A stretch of DNA of 64,000 nucleotides, taken from NCBI GenBank assembly GCA_020635495.1, contig JACJZQ010000017.1, positions 25,714-89,713 of the forward strand, given 5' to 3'. A model generated the notes under the pieces. That model was not told the origin of the DNA. It was given only the letters and a program-made list of their open reading frames with translations, and searched no databases. A program made the translations under genes and the position numbers. Position 1 is the first letter of the stretch. Each line of letters begins with the position of its first letter. This document shows positions 1-8,356 of this stretch, piece after piece. Source of the DNA: Flavobacteriales bacterium (GTDB lineage: Bacteria; Bacteroidota; Bacteroidia; UBA10329).

Positions 1-1111
1 TATTGAGCATATTCCTGCTCACCACCAACTCGGAATAACCCGTTTCCCGATAGTTTTTCCAGTTCACACCAAGCGCATAATTCCATTGATTGTTCACAGG
101 AAGCACGTCCACAATCCGCTGTTGCTCTTCGTCCAGATCATCATCCAAATTGAGCTTGAATTGATCGATGGCACCAAGTCCGATAACGGTGAGTTCGTTC
201 TTGTCGTTGATCCTGGCTTTGTACTTCAGTTGGAAGTCATCATAAGTAGGCAGAAACGGCAATCCCAACAATTGAAACAGGAACTGTAGATAGCTCCTTC
301 GATACGAGAACATGAACGAATGTCCAGGTGCAATGGGGCCTTCGATGGTGATCCCTGCATCACTCGATCCGAGGGTGAAATTTCCACCGATACGGTCTTT
401 CCGTGGGTCTTTCATTTTGAAGTTGAGAACGGAACTCAACGTATTGCCCCGATTGGCAGGAAATGCACCCGAAAAGAACTCCACTTCGCGAATGAAATTC
501 ACGTTGATCAAACCGTTCGGCCCACCAGAAGAACCTTGTGTTGCGAAGTGATTGATGTTCGGAATTTCGACTCCGTCCAAGTAGAAACGGTTCTCGTTGG
601 GCGCTCCTCCACGAATGATCAGATCGTTTCTGAACGCAACAGATGAAGCCACACCCGGCAGCGACTGCAACGCTTTAGAAATGTCGCGGTTTCCGCCCGG
701 GTTCCGTTCAATTTCATTCACGCCTATGGTCCGCATCGAAACAGGACTTTCCTCCTTTTTCTCGAAAGGTTTGGCTTTTACAACCACCGCATCGAGCGTT
801 TTCGAATCGGCTTCCAATTTGAAATCAAGCAATGCAGGTTTGTTATTGAATACCTGCACTTCGTATTCTATCTGACTCTTATAACCGAGATATGAAACTT
901 CCACATTATAGAGACCGGGTGTGAGGTTTTCAATCTTGAAATTTCCATCCAGATCGGAAGATGCTCCGGTTGTGGTTCCAACAATTATCACGTTTGCAAA
1001 CGGGATAGGCTCATTGTTTGCAGCATCTGATATCCGACCTTGAATGAGCCCGGTTTGTGCTAAAGTGGTTGCTGTAATAGCGGTCAACAGAAACGTCCAA
1101 AGTGCCTTCAT
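1..1111 (-). CDS. TonB-dependent receptor, N-terminal part (cut by window edge)
   Basis: Outer-membrane TonB-dependent receptor reading leftwards out of the window; about 370 residues are visible. It starts MKALWTFLLTAITATTLAQ, a signal peptide, followed by a carboxypeptidase-regulatory-like domain (about residues 22-110, GRISDAANNEPIPFANV ... SDLDGNFKIENLTPG) and a plug domain (about 115-235, with LPGVASSV, RNDLIIRGGAP and FYLDGVEIPNINHF). The start of the beta barrel follows. The arrangement matches Bacteroidota receptors that take up a ligand by energy from TonB; the substrate cannot be read from sequence. No SusD-like partner is visible. The same plug signature (DGVEIPNINHF) recurs as GIDVPNLNHF in the receptor at 12484-14856, so the two are related. 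The C-terminal barrel lies outside the window. Confidence 0.9.
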   Translation of the reverse strand, partial: MKALWTFLLTAITATTLAQTGLIQGRISDAANNEPIPFANVIIVGTTTGASSDLDGNFKIENLTPGLYNVEVSYLGYKSQIEYEVQVFNNKPALLDFKLEADSKTLDAVVVKAKPFEKKEESPVSMRTIGVNEIERNPGGNRDISKALQSLPGVASSVAFRNDLIIRGGAPNENRFYLDGVEIPNINHFATQGSSGGPNGLINVNFIREVEFFSGAFPANRGNTLSSVLNFKMKDPRKDRIGGNFTLGSSDAGITIEGPIAPGHSFMFSYRRSYLQFLFQLLGLPFLPTYDDFQLKYKARINDKNELTVIGLGAIDQFKLNLDDDLDEEQQRIVDVLPVNNQWNYALGVNWKNYRETGYSELVVSRNMLN

Positions 1112-1188
1112 CGACTTCGTTAATATTGGTTGTGCGTTAGAAACCCAAGTAAGCCATAATTGTTCTGTGGTGGGAACCGATAGGTCAT

Positions 1189-1196
1189 TACTTTTA
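1189..1196 (+). promoter_or_regulatory. Candidate minus-7 box (TACTTTTA)
   Basis: TACTTTTA resembles the Bacteroidota TAnnTTTG element. It overlaps the first possible ATG at 1196, so transcription would begin near 1203 and the ATG at 1211 is the more likely start of the next gene. Confidence 0.35.
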
Positions 1197-1210
1197 TGCA
1201 CTATTCGTTT

Positions 1211-1498
1211 ATGAAAACCGAAAAAAAGTGTTCGAATTGCGGGGAGTGGACCACTTGGGATAAACTTCCAACAGATAGGTGCACGCATTGCAACGACCTT
1301 TTGGATCCGCGGGCTCACAAAGAGAAAGAAGAGCGGGAAGAAAAGGAGCGGCTTTTCAAGGAAAATGACTTTTTCCGCGTTCGCGAGGATGACAGTTTTT
1401 TGATGGTTACAGTTCGAAAGGTCGGATGGATACTTCATGCGGTCTTTGCTGCCATTACATGGGCGTTTCTATGGTTCGTAACCACATTTTCAGGATGA
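1211..1498 (+). CDS. Small zinc-ribbon protein with C-terminal membrane helix
   Basis: A 95-residue protein of unknown function. Near the N-terminus are two CxxC pairs (CSNCGEW and CTHCNDLL), the layout of a zinc ribbon. A charged Glu/Lys-rich segment follows, and one hydrophobic helix (VGWILHAVFAAITWAFLWFV) lies at the C-terminus, so the ribbon probably sits on the cytoplasmic face of the inner membrane. I chose the second ATG (1211) because a minus-7-like box overlaps the first (1196). Its stop overlaps the ATG of the next gene (ATGA), indicating translational coupling. Similar small proteins occur in Bacteroidota, but I cannot assign a role. Confidence 0.65.
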   Translation: MKTEKKCSNCGEWTTWDKLPTDRCTHCNDLLDPRAHKEKEEREEKERLFKENDFFRVREDDSFLMVTVRKVGWILHAVFAAITWAFLWFVTTFSG

Positions 1499-1872
1499 AA
1501 AGAACTCTGACCAACCCTGTGTTTTTGACCTGCGTTATGCTGGCTACGGTCAATCAGATACTTGAGAAGGGGTTTGGTGTTTATCTACCGGTTGTTCACA
1601 GCTATTTGGATGATATTCTGTGTTTTCCCATTGTTCTGACACTGGGGTTGGCGATGTACCGCTATTTCACGCCAAATTACCGATTGACCGCATGGCACAT
1701 TTGGCCAACGGTCTTTATCTATTCGGTGTATTTCGAATGGTATCTGCCACGAACTTCAGACGCATACACATCAGATCTTCTTGATGTATCGATGTACCTC
1801 ATCGGATTGACCATTTTTGGCTATTTCATTAATGGAAAGGATGCGGTAGGTTTGGACATAACCAATTCCTGA
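1495..1872 (+). CDS. Four-helix integral membrane protein, unknown function
   Basis: A 125-residue protein with about four hydrophobic segments (starting NPVFLTCVMLATVNQIL, DILCFPIVLTLGLAMY, WPTVFIYSVYFEWYL and VSMYLIGLTIFGYFI). An in-frame extension to 1426 exists, but the ATG at 1495 overlaps the previous stop by four bases, the usual coupled arrangement, and begins with a plausible positively charged N-terminus (MKRTLTNP). No catalytic motif was seen. It lies between a zinc-ribbon membrane protein and an exported protein, so the three probably form one transcription unit acting at the envelope. Confidence 0.65.
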   Translation: MKRTLTNPVFLTCVMLATVNQILEKGFGVYLPVVHSYLDDILCFPIVLTLGLAMYRYFTPNYRLTAWHIWPTVFIYSVYFEWYLPRTSDAYTSDLLDVSMYLIGLTIFGYFINGKDAVGLDITNS

Positions 1873-1878
1873 TCTGTT

Positions 1879-2691
1879 ATGAAATTTCTACTGACCACAA
1901 CTTTGTTCTGCTTTAGCCTGATCTGCAACCAAGTATCTGCCCAAGGGCAAAGTGTAAACCTTGATGCTGTTAGAACATTGATAGGTGATGAACTTCAAAA
2001 TGCTGGCGTTGCATTTCTGGGAGATGATGTAAGGCCATATTTGAATGGGACTAAGAAAGGTTTTAGTTCTTGGAGCAAATTCAAGGGAAAAACGGATGTT
2101 TTCGTTGTGTTTTCTGAGGAAACGAAGGAAGTGTTACAACGAAAAACGAAAAAGCGAGTGATTGTTGGAGACAGCATCGGTGCCTACTTTACGCGGTCTT
2201 GGCGCGAACAGGATTTCCTGACTTGGATTGATGTTCAGGGAGAAAAAGTGGCTTTCTTGGAAACGTCAGGCAGACCTGCCGACCCAAATGTTAAGAGAGT
2301 GCAAGACACGTCCGATACAAGATTGGCAGAGTTCGTTACGGATGTCTCTGATAAGAAGGGCAAGGTTGAGGTGCTCGTAGTTGGCAGCAAGGTGAACCAA
2401 GCGTTTTTAGATACAACGGATCTATCGGATGAATTCCAGAAGCTTGATCGAATTCTGAGCTACATCATTGTTCCGTCCGAAGAGATGAAGTTGGCATTTG
2501 CTAAGATTACCTCCAAAGATGTTTACGTGAAGAAGGCTGATCCAGAACCTGGCGAGGAAAAAAGCATTACAGATAGAATGAGGTGGATGATAGTAGAAGC
2601 TAAGGGTTCCGACCTGATTCGAGTTCGTGGTTCAGGTTATTTAAGTAGCATCCTTACGCCCCGATCTGAGCACGGCAAGCGTCAAGAATAG
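1879..2691 (+). CDS. Exported protein of unknown function
   Basis: A 270-residue protein starting with a clear signal peptide (MKFLLTTTLFCFSLICNQVSAQ, cleavage after VSA or SAQ). The mature part is soluble and mixed alpha/beta, with no motif I recognise. The gene starts 6 bases after the preceding membrane-protein gene, so it is probably the last gene of that operon. Its last 38 bases overlap the 3' end of the convergent phosphohexomutase gene; the tail (SEHGKRQE) is encoded entirely in that overlap and may have arisen by stop-codon loss. Function unknown. Confidence 0.7.
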   Translation: MKFLLTTTLFCFSLICNQVSAQGQSVNLDAVRTLIGDELQNAGVAFLGDDVRPYLNGTKKGFSSWSKFKGKTDVFVVFSEETKEVLQRKTKKRVIVGDSIGAYFTRSWREQDFLTWIDVQGEKVAFLETSGRPADPNVKRVQDTSDTRLAEFVTDVSDKKGKVEVLVVGSKVNQAFLDTTDLSDEFQKLDRILSYIIVPSEEMKLAFAKITSKDVYVKKADPEPGEEKSITDRMRWMIVEAKGSDLIRVRGSGYLSSILTPRSEHGKRQE

Positions 2692-4063
2692 CCAACGCGT
2701 CTTCTTTGGTTCTTGCTTCAGCATAGGTTCTAAGCACAGGTTCTGTTCCCGAAGGACGGATCATTACCCATTCGTGGTCAGATAGCCAGTATTTCCAACC
2801 ATCCAGATCATCTATTCTGACGACTTTGTATTTGCCGAAGTGATCAAACTCGCCAGCGGCACATTTTGCCACGATTTCTTCTTTCAATGATTGCGCAATA
2901 CGAAGGTCGTTCCGCTCAAAAGCGAACTCGCCAACTTCATCGTAAACTTCTTGGATCAATTCGCGCAAGCTCTTTCCAGATTTTGCCATGAATTCCCAAA
3001 TGACCAACCCGTTCCAAATGCCATCTCTTTCAGGAATGTGACCTTTTACCGCAATGCCGCCACTTTCCTCACCACCAACCAACACATCTTCGGTGATCAT
3101 AATTCCGCACAAATGCTTGAAACCGATCTTCACCACGTCAAGTTCCAAACCGTATTTCTCGCACATCTGATTGATCTTGACGGTGGATGAAAATCCCGTT
3201 CCGACCTTTCCGTTCCAACCTTTCACTTTGTGCAGATAGTGGATAAGTAACAGCAGGATATGATGGCTGTCAACATAATTTCCTTCGCCATCAAAAAGCG
3301 CAATTCTGTCTGCATCGCCATCGTTTGCGAGTCCGCAATCAATGTCTCCAGATAGTTTGATGATCTCCTGAAACTCGCCAAGATTTTTGAGAATCGGCTC
3401 AGGAGAAATTCCATCAAAAAGTGGGTTGTGTTCGCAATGTACTAGCGTGATATCTGGAAACAATCTCCGCATCACGAATTGACCCGAACCATACATGGCA
3501 TCGTAAGCAAATTCCAACCCTGAATTTCGAATCGCATCAAGGTCGAAATTGGCTTCCACTTTCGCCACAAACAGGTCTTCCAATTCGGCCGTTTTCAGCT
3601 TTCCTGTTTCGCGATAGCTGTCAAGGTCAATGGCATCCAACTCAAATTCGTAAGCATCGGGAATGTGTTTCTCAACCGCTTTAACATCCGCCTCTAAAAG
3701 TGGTCCGCCATGATTTCCCTTCAGTTTAAAACCGTTATCGGTTGGCGGGTTGTGACTTGCCGTGATTATGACACCGATTCCGGTGTTCAACTCCTTTGCA
3801 CCCAGCGAGACCATTGGCGTGGTAACGGGCCCTTCAGCCAAGTGCACTTCGAAACCATTCTGCAGGAAAACCTTGGCTACGGTTTCAGCGAATAGTGGTC
3901 CGCCAAAACGGCAATCGTGCCCGACAACCGCAACAAGCGGAAGCTTCTGGTCAGCCACCCAGTTGGCTGTTCCTTGGGCGATTCTAGCCACATTTTCAAC
4001 AGTGAATTCTTTGGCAATTGCAGCACGCCAACCGTCCGTTCCGAATTTGATTTCAAGCGCCAT
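2654..4063 (-). CDS. Phosphoglucomutase/phosphomannomutase family enzyme
   Basis: Alpha-D-phosphohexomutase of about 469 residues, interconverting hexose 1- and 6-phosphates for cell-wall or exopolysaccharide precursor supply. All four active-site signatures are present: the phosphoserine loop TASHNPPTDNGFK (serine about residue 103), the metal-binding loop DGDADRIA, the sugar-binding loop GGEESGG, and the phosphate-binding loop RPSGTEP near the C-terminus. I chose MALEIKFGTDGWRAAI as the start (4063), the family's usual N-terminus, rather than an upstream ATG at 4096. It lies downstream of mltG on the same strand, separated by an inverted repeat. Whether glucose, mannose or glucosamine is the main substrate is not decidable from sequence. 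Confidence 0.92.
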   Translation of the reverse strand: MALEIKFGTDGWRAAIAKEFTVENVARIAQGTANWVADQKLPLVAVVGHDCRFGGPLFAETVAKVFLQNGFEVHLAEGPVTTPMVSLGAKELNTGIGVIITASHNPPTDNGFKLKGNHGGPLLEADVKAVEKHIPDAYEFELDAIDLDSYRETGKLKTAELEDLFVAKVEANFDLDAIRNSGLEFAYDAMYGSGQFVMRRLFPDITLVHCEHNPLFDGISPEPILKNLGEFQEIIKLSGDIDCGLANDGDADRIALFDGEGNYVDSHHILLLLIHYLHKVKGWNGKVGTGFSSTVKINQMCEKYGLELDVVKIGFKHLCGIMITEDVLVGGEESGGIAVKGHIPERDGIWNGLVIWEFMAKSGKSLRELIQEVYDEVGEFAFERNDLRIAQSLKEEIVAKCAAGEFDHFGKYKVVRIDDLDGWKYWLSDHEWVMIRPSGTEPVLRTYAEARTKEDALAILDACRAQIGA

Positions 4064-4090
4064 TTGTGTTGATTTTGGGCGAATGTAGGA

Positions 4091-4131
4091 GTTCAAAGTT
4101 TAACGTTGAAAGTTCAAATTGAACTTTGAAC
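4091..4131. repeat. Inverted repeat between mltG and the phosphohexomutase gene
   Basis: GTTCAAAGTT (4091-4100) and its reverse complement AACTTTGAAC (4122-4131) flank a second, nested AGTTCAA/TTGAACT near-palindrome. It can fold into a long AT-rich hairpin in the intergenic RNA. There is no following T-run, so it is not a canonical terminator; it may be an interspersed repeat or an mRNA-stability element. Confidence 0.5.
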
Positions 4132-4135
4132 CGCG

Positions 4136-5200
4136 TTAGCGATAGACCTTCCGCTTGTTCAACTCGCGTTGAAATTCACGCGCGTTTTTCAAATGCTCGT
4201 TATATGTGCTTGCAAACGAATGATAGCCAGAACCATCGGCCTTGGCGCAGAAATACAAATAGCTATGCGACTTGGCGTTTAGCACGGCATCAATACTCTG
4301 AATGCTTGGCAAACAGATCGGACCAGGTGGCAAACCCTTGTATTTGTACGTGTTGTAAGGCGAATCGATCTCCTTGTGCCAATTAAGCACGCGTCTTGCT
4401 TCAAAATCTTTGTTGGCGTACACCAAAGTTGGATCTGCCTGAAGCAGCATGCCTTTTTTCAGGCGGTTGAGATACACGCCTGCCACTGTCGGCTTTTCAT
4501 CATTCTTGGTAGTTTCTTTCTGAACAATAGATGCCAGAATGCTTACTTCAGATTGGCTTAAACCGAGTTTATTGGCTTTTTGCTTGCGTTCCGCAGTCCA
4601 GAATTTCTTGTACTCGGCCGCCATCCGTTCCACAAATTCATCAGCCGAAGTATTCCACCAGAACTCGTATGTATTTGGCAGAAAAAGCGTGAAAAGCGTT
4701 GTGGTGTTGAAGCCGAAATTGTTGGCGTAGTCACTATCATTCAAAAGTGATATGATCTGCGTGCTGTCGGCTTCTATGTACGAGGCTACTTTACCGGCCA
4801 GCTCTTCCTTGAACCGCACGTTATTGAAGGTGATCATAACAGGTTCCTGTTCTCCAGAACGCAGCAGGTTGACCAATTCATTGTTGTTCATACCACGTTC
4901 CAATTTGTACCGACCTGCCTTAACGTTCAGCTTGTAATTTTTCTGTTCCGCTACCCAATCGAAAGAAGCTTGGTTGAGCAGAATGCCGCCCTCCACAAGG
5001 GCGTTGGATACCTCTTGAAAACTAGAGCCTGTTGGGATGTAGAAGTACTTTTCGTCTGCTTTGAATTCAACATTGGAGCGGTAGATCATGGAGTACAGCT
5101 CCCAAGCCGAAACGCCTCCCAAACAGACAATGATGACCACAATGATGGCCACAATTTTTTTCCAGTTGGTGGATGATTTCTTTGCCTTTTTCCTAGTCAT
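4136..5200 (-). CDS. mltG: Endolytic transglycosylase MltG
   Basis: A 354-residue YceG/MltG protein that cleaves nascent peptidoglycan glycan strands at the inner membrane, setting strand length. A lysine-rich cytoplasmic N-terminus (MTRKKAKKSSTNWKK) leads into one transmembrane helix (about residues 15-35), then a LysM-like region and the catalytic domain. The signature LASIVQKET places the catalytic glutamate at about residue 229; QADPTLVYA and the C-terminal Y(N/K)TYKYKGLPPGPI block are also typical. The start overlaps the end of the GNAT gene by 8 bases, suggesting one operon dapF-GNAT-mltG. Confidence 0.93.
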   Translation of the reverse strand: MTRKKAKKSSTNWKKIVAIIVVIIVCLGGVSAWELYSMIYRSNVEFKADEKYFYIPTGSSFQEVSNALVEGGILLNQASFDWVAEQKNYKLNVKAGRYKLERGMNNNELVNLLRSGEQEPVMITFNNVRFKEELAGKVASYIEADSTQIISLLNDSDYANNFGFNTTTLFTLFLPNTYEFWWNTSADEFVERMAAEYKKFWTAERKQKANKLGLSQSEVSILASIVQKETTKNDEKPTVAGVYLNRLKKGMLLQADPTLVYANKDFEARRVLNWHKEIDSPYNTYKYKGLPPGPICLPSIQSIDAVLNAKSHSYLYFCAKADGSGYHSFASTYNEHLKNAREFQRELNKRKVYR

Positions 5201-5792
5201 TCAATCGCTGCATAAACACCGCGTCAATAAACGCATTTCCCTTTTTCACCCAATCTCGGCAACGGCCTGTTTCTTCAAACCCGCAGGTTGAAAACAACCG
5301 CAAGCTGGCATCATTGTCAACGGGAATGTGGCAATACAATTGCTTGAGGTTCAATACTTCAAAGCAGTAATTTGTTAAAAGGTTCAGTGCTTCCTTGGCG
5401 TAGCCGTTCTTTCGGTCTTTGGTCTCAGCGATTAGAATTCCAACTCCAGCGCGTTGGTTGTGTTGGTCGAATTCAAAGATGTCGATGCAACCAATCGTCA
5501 TTGCGAGAGAGGAACGACCGAAGCAATCTCCTTGATCGGAGAGATTGCCGCGCTGCGCTCGCAATGAGGTGGAAGGATGGAGGTCAATCATCAACCGCAA
5601 TTGTCCATCAGTGTAAATATCTCCTGAAGAGCGTTCAATGAAATCCGCTATCTGTTCTTTGGATAACGTTTCGTGCTCATCTCCCAAGTACTTCAGTTCA
5701 GGTCGGTTTTCCCAATCGTGAATGAGGTCACGGTCGTCTGCTCGCATTTCGCGCAGCGTGAACTTCTCGCCTTTCAGCAATTCATATTTCAT
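5193..5792 (-). CDS. GNAT-family N-acetyltransferase carrying an in-frame repeat insertion
   Basis: A 199-residue acetyl-CoA-dependent acetyltransferase of the GNAT fold related to RimJ/SpeG-type enzymes. The acetyl-CoA region is recognisable (RAGVGILIAETKDRKNGYAKEALNLL in pieces) and the C-terminal NDASLRLFSTCGFEETG motif is typical. Residues about 72-98 (HPSTSLRAQRGNLSDQ... to ...SSLAM) do not fit the fold: they translate a palindromic DNA repeat (5499-5579) inserted between strands RLMIDL and TIGCIDIFEF. The insertion keeps the frame and adds no stop. The gene starts with an ATGA overlap on dapF and overlaps mltG at its end. Substrate unknown. Confidence 0.85.
   Translation of the reverse strand: MKYELLKGEKFTLREMRADDRDLIHDWENRPELKYLGDEHETLSKEQIADFIERSSGDIYTDGQLRLMIDLHPSTSLRAQRGNLSDQGDCFGRSSLAMTIGCIDIFEFDQHNQRAGVGILIAETKDRKNGYAKEALNLLTNYCFEVLNLKQLYCHIPVDNDASLRLFSTCGFEETGRCRDWVKKGNAFIDAVFMQRLND
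5499..5579. repeat. Palindromic interspersed repeat inside a coding gene
   Basis: CATTGCGAG (5499-5507) pairs with CTCGCAATG (5558-5566), and the inner arms CAATCTC (5524-5530) and GAGATTG (5541-5547) pair again, giving a long two-tier hairpin. Such CATTGCGAG-type palindromes are common intergenic repeats in many bacteria. Here the copy lies within the GNAT gene and contributes about 27 codons without disrupting the frame. This resembles the protein-embedded palindromic elements described in Rickettsia. Confidence 0.8.
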
Positions 5793-6568
5793 GCTGGCAA
5801 TTCGATTGTGCCATCAAACACATGAGCTGTTGGGCCAGTAAGCCAAATGTTGGTGTACGAACCATCAGCCTGCGGCTTGAATGATACGCTCACCTTTCCA
5901 CCTAAAACCTTGATCGGAACTTCCGTTTCTGAAACGTGACCCAAATGGTGCATGGCAATGGCGCAGGCTGTGGCACCTGTTCCACACGAAAGGGTTTCGT
6001 CTTCCACGCCACGCTCGTAGGTTCGGATGTGCGTCAGGCCATCCATCATTTCCACGAAATTGACGTTGGTGCCTTCGGCCGCAAAACGGTCGTTGTAGCG
6101 CACTTTCCGCGCATCATTGATAAGGTCGATGCTCAGCACATCATCCACCATCGTGACATAATGAGGCGAACCAGTATCTAGGTAAACGTTCTCGCCAATG
6201 TGCTCGATGCTCGGTACATCGCCCATCTTCAAACTGACAAGTTTTCCCGCCATTTTGAACTCATGCATGCCATCAACTGCCAAAAATTCACCCGAATCGC
6301 GCAAGGCGTTCAGGTTCTGCGCAAAATCCACAAAGCAACGGCCACCGTTGCCGCACATGCTGCTTGGCGCACCATCAGAATTGAAATAAACCATCTGCAC
6401 TGTGCTTTCTTGCGTTTGTAGCAGAATCAACCCATCGGCACCGACACCGAACCTGCGGTTGCAGAGTTGCGCAATTTGGCTCTGCGAAAGTTCCAGTCCC
6501 AACGCACGATTATCGATCATCACGAAGTCGTTTCCGGTGCCGTGGTATTTGCTAAAAGGGATTAACAT
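5789..6568 (-). CDS. dapF: Diaminopimelate epimerase
   Basis: A 259-residue epimerase converting LL- to meso-diaminopimelate, the last step before the meso-DAP used in peptidoglycan and lysine synthesis. Both catalytic cysteines are present: Cys72 in SSMCGNGGRC and Cys195 in ETLSCGTGATA. The N-terminal KYHGTGNDFVMIDN and the NRRFGVGADGLI block are diagnostic. Length matches the family. It is the first visible gene of a minus-strand cluster with a GNAT enzyme (ATGA overlap), mltG and a phosphohexomutase, giving the cluster a cell-wall theme. The start (6568) is divergent from the degQ promoter region. Confidence 0.96.
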   Translation of the reverse strand: MLIPFSKYHGTGNDFVMIDNRALGLELSQSQIAQLCNRRFGVGADGLILLQTQESTVQMVYFNSDGAPSSMCGNGGRCFVDFAQNLNALRDSGEFLAVDGMHEFKMAGKLVSLKMGDVPSIEHIGENVYLDTGSPHYVTMVDDVLSIDLINDARKVRYNDRFAAEGTNVNFVEMMDGLTHIRTYERGVEDETLSCGTGATACAIAMHHLGHVSETEVPIKVLGGKVSVSFKPQADGSYTNIWLTGPTAHVFDGTIELPA

Positions 6569-6609
6569 TTTTTTGAAAATGGATTACAACGATCGGATTT
6601 GACTGGCGT

Positions 6610-6617
6610 TAATTTTG
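6610..6617 (+). promoter_or_regulatory. Candidate minus-7 box (TAATTTTG) for degQ
   Basis: TAATTTTG matches the Bacteroidota TAnnTTTG consensus. Transcription from here would give a leader of about 50 bases before the degQ ATG at 6674. Confidence 0.45.
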
Positions 6618-6673
6618 GTGTAAAGCTCGGCAACGAGAACAAAAACCAAAGTTAAATCAAAATCGAAGCAGCG

Positions 6674-8104
6674 ATGAAACAGTTAACAGGATTGATAGTG
6701 GCGGCCCTAACGGGAGCAATTGTTTCGTTAGGAACGTACACGTATTTGGACAAGAAGAACGGAACGCTGGTGGAAACGATTCATCAGGCTCCTGTACAAC
6801 GGGTAAATTATCCGTTGGCGGCACCCGAAGGCAGCGTGAATTTTGTGGCTGCTGCCAACAATTCCATTCACTCGGTGGTGCACATTAAAACCAAGGTAAT
6901 GAGTAGTGGAAATGCGAATGTGCATCCTTTCTACAGGTTCTTTTTCGACCAGGGAATGATGCCTCAACCACAGATGGGTAGCGGGTCTGGCGTAATTATC
7001 AGTAGCGATGGTTATATCCTTACCAATAACCACGTGATTGACAAAGCCGCAGAGGTTGAAGTAACTCTGAATGATAAGCGCAGCTACACAGCTGAGGTTC
7101 TTGGCGCAGACCCGAATACGGACCTTGCGTTGCTGAAAATCAATGAAGAAGAACTGCCTTACATCCCTTACGGAAACTCCGAAGAAGTGGAAGTAGGCGA
7201 GTGGGTGCTAGCAGTTGGAAATCCATTCAATCTAACTTCTACCGTAACCGCTGGAATTGTAAGTGCCAAGGGTAGAAACATTGATATTCTGCGTGAGGAA
7301 TATGCCATCGAAAGTTTCATTCAGACCGATGCGGCCGTAAACCCAGGAAACAGTGGAGGTGCGCTGGTGAATACGAATGGAGAGCTCATCGGAATAAACA
7401 CGGCCATTGCTTCCAATACGGGCAGCTACGCAGGATACTCATTTGCAGTTCCGGTAAACATTGCCCGAAAGGTGGTTGACGACATACTTGAATTCGGAAA
7501 GGTCCAGCGAGCGTTTATCGGGGTAAGCATCCGTGATCTGAACGGAAAGCTGGCAGCCGAGAAAGGGTTGAACACCACGGAAGGTGCCTACGTAAATGGT
7601 CTGACCAAAGGTGGTGCGGCCTATGCGGCTGGAATTCGCGAAGGGGATATTATTGTTGCTGTGGATGGTGTGAAAGTGAAAAATGTACCTGAATTGCAAG
7701 AAAAGATTGGGGAATATCGCCCAGGCGATCTGGCACAGGTAACCGTGCTACGCGATGATGAGCTGAGAAAGTATGATGTGGAACTCAGAAACCGAGATGG
7801 AGGAACTGAAATGGTTACCAAAGCTGCTGACCTTTTGGTGCAGTTAGGTGCGGAATTGACTCCAATTGATGAGGGAAACATGAGAAGATTAGGGCTTCGC
7901 AACGGACTTCAGGTTAAAAATCTGAGCAATGGTAAGTTGAAAGGTGCAGGAGTGAAAGAAGGATTCATCATCACAAGAATTGACAGAAAAACCGTTCAAT
8001 CGTCTGAAGACGTGATGAACGCCTTAAATAAGAAAGAAGGAGGAGTGCTTATTGAGGGTGTTTATCCGAACGGATTGACCGCCTATTACGGGTTTGGTAT
8101 GTAG
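6674..8104 (+). CDS. DegQ/HtrA-type periplasmic serine protease
   Basis: A 476-residue HtrA-family protease/chaperone that degrades misfolded envelope proteins. The N-terminal hydrophobic stretch (residues 5-25) is a signal peptide or anchor. The chymotrypsin-like domain shows the triad His120 (LTNNHVID), Asp150 (DPNTDLALLKI) and Ser227 (NPGNSGGAL). Two PDZ domains follow (about 285-375 and 390-470, with AYAAGIREGDIIVAVDG and KGAGVKEGFIITRID). Length and order are those of Bacteroidota Do-like proteases. A minus-7 box lies upstream and a hairpin terminator immediately downstream, so it is probably monocistronic. Confidence 0.94.
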   Translation: MKQLTGLIVAALTGAIVSLGTYTYLDKKNGTLVETIHQAPVQRVNYPLAAPEGSVNFVAAANNSIHSVVHIKTKVMSSGNANVHPFYRFFFDQGMMPQPQMGSGSGVIISSDGYILTNNHVIDKAAEVEVTLNDKRSYTAEVLGADPNTDLALLKINEEELPYIPYGNSEEVEVGEWVLAVGNPFNLTSTVTAGIVSAKGRNIDILREEYAIESFIQTDAAVNPGNSGGALVNTNGELIGINTAIASNTGSYAGYSFAVPVNIARKVVDDILEFGKVQRAFIGVSIRDLNGKLAAEKGLNTTEGAYVNGLTKGGAAYAAGIREGDIIVAVDGVKVKNVPELQEKIGEYRPGDLAQVTVLRDDELRKYDVELRNRDGGTEMVTKAADLLVQLGAELTPIDEGNMRRLGLRNGLQVKNLSNGKLKGAGVKEGFIITRIDRKTVQSSEDVMNALNKKEGGVLIEGVYPNGLTAYYGFGM

Positions 8105-8141
8105 GGAAGAAGTGGAATAGGTTGGTTGATGGGGGCGTTCC

Positions 8142-8164
8142 GAAAGGGCACCCCTTTCTTTTTT
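8142..8164 (+). terminator. Rho-independent terminator of degQ
   Basis: GAAAGGG (8142-8148) and CCCTTTC (8152-8158) form a 7-bp stem with a 3-base loop, followed by a run of six T (8159-8164). It lies 37 bases after the degQ stop. Confidence 0.7.
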
Positions 8165-8220
8165 CGTTGAAAGGGAAAAATGGGAAAATGGAAATTCGGG
8201 GAAAGGTTTTGATGGTTAGA

Positions 8221-8299
8221 CCCTGAAACAAATTCAGGGTGACGGAATCTGTTAGGTGTTCTGTAAACCGCTGCCGTCATGCTGAAGTTATTTCAGCAT
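8221..8299. repeat. REPIN-like pair of inverted hairpins
   Basis: The first unit is CCCTGAA/TTCAGGG (8221-8239) followed by TGACGG; the second, in inverted orientation, is CCGTCA followed by ATGCTGAA/TTCAGCAT (8279-8299). Each is a short hairpin with the same GACGG tail, and the two tails face each other. This is the layout of a REPIN (two REP sequences in inverted orientation). No REP-associated tyrosine transposase is in the window. Confidence 0.65.
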
Positions 8300-8356
8300 C
8301 TGATTGTCGATTTGAGTGAAGTTTGCTGAGCTGTGAACCCACTAAATGGTCAAGGT

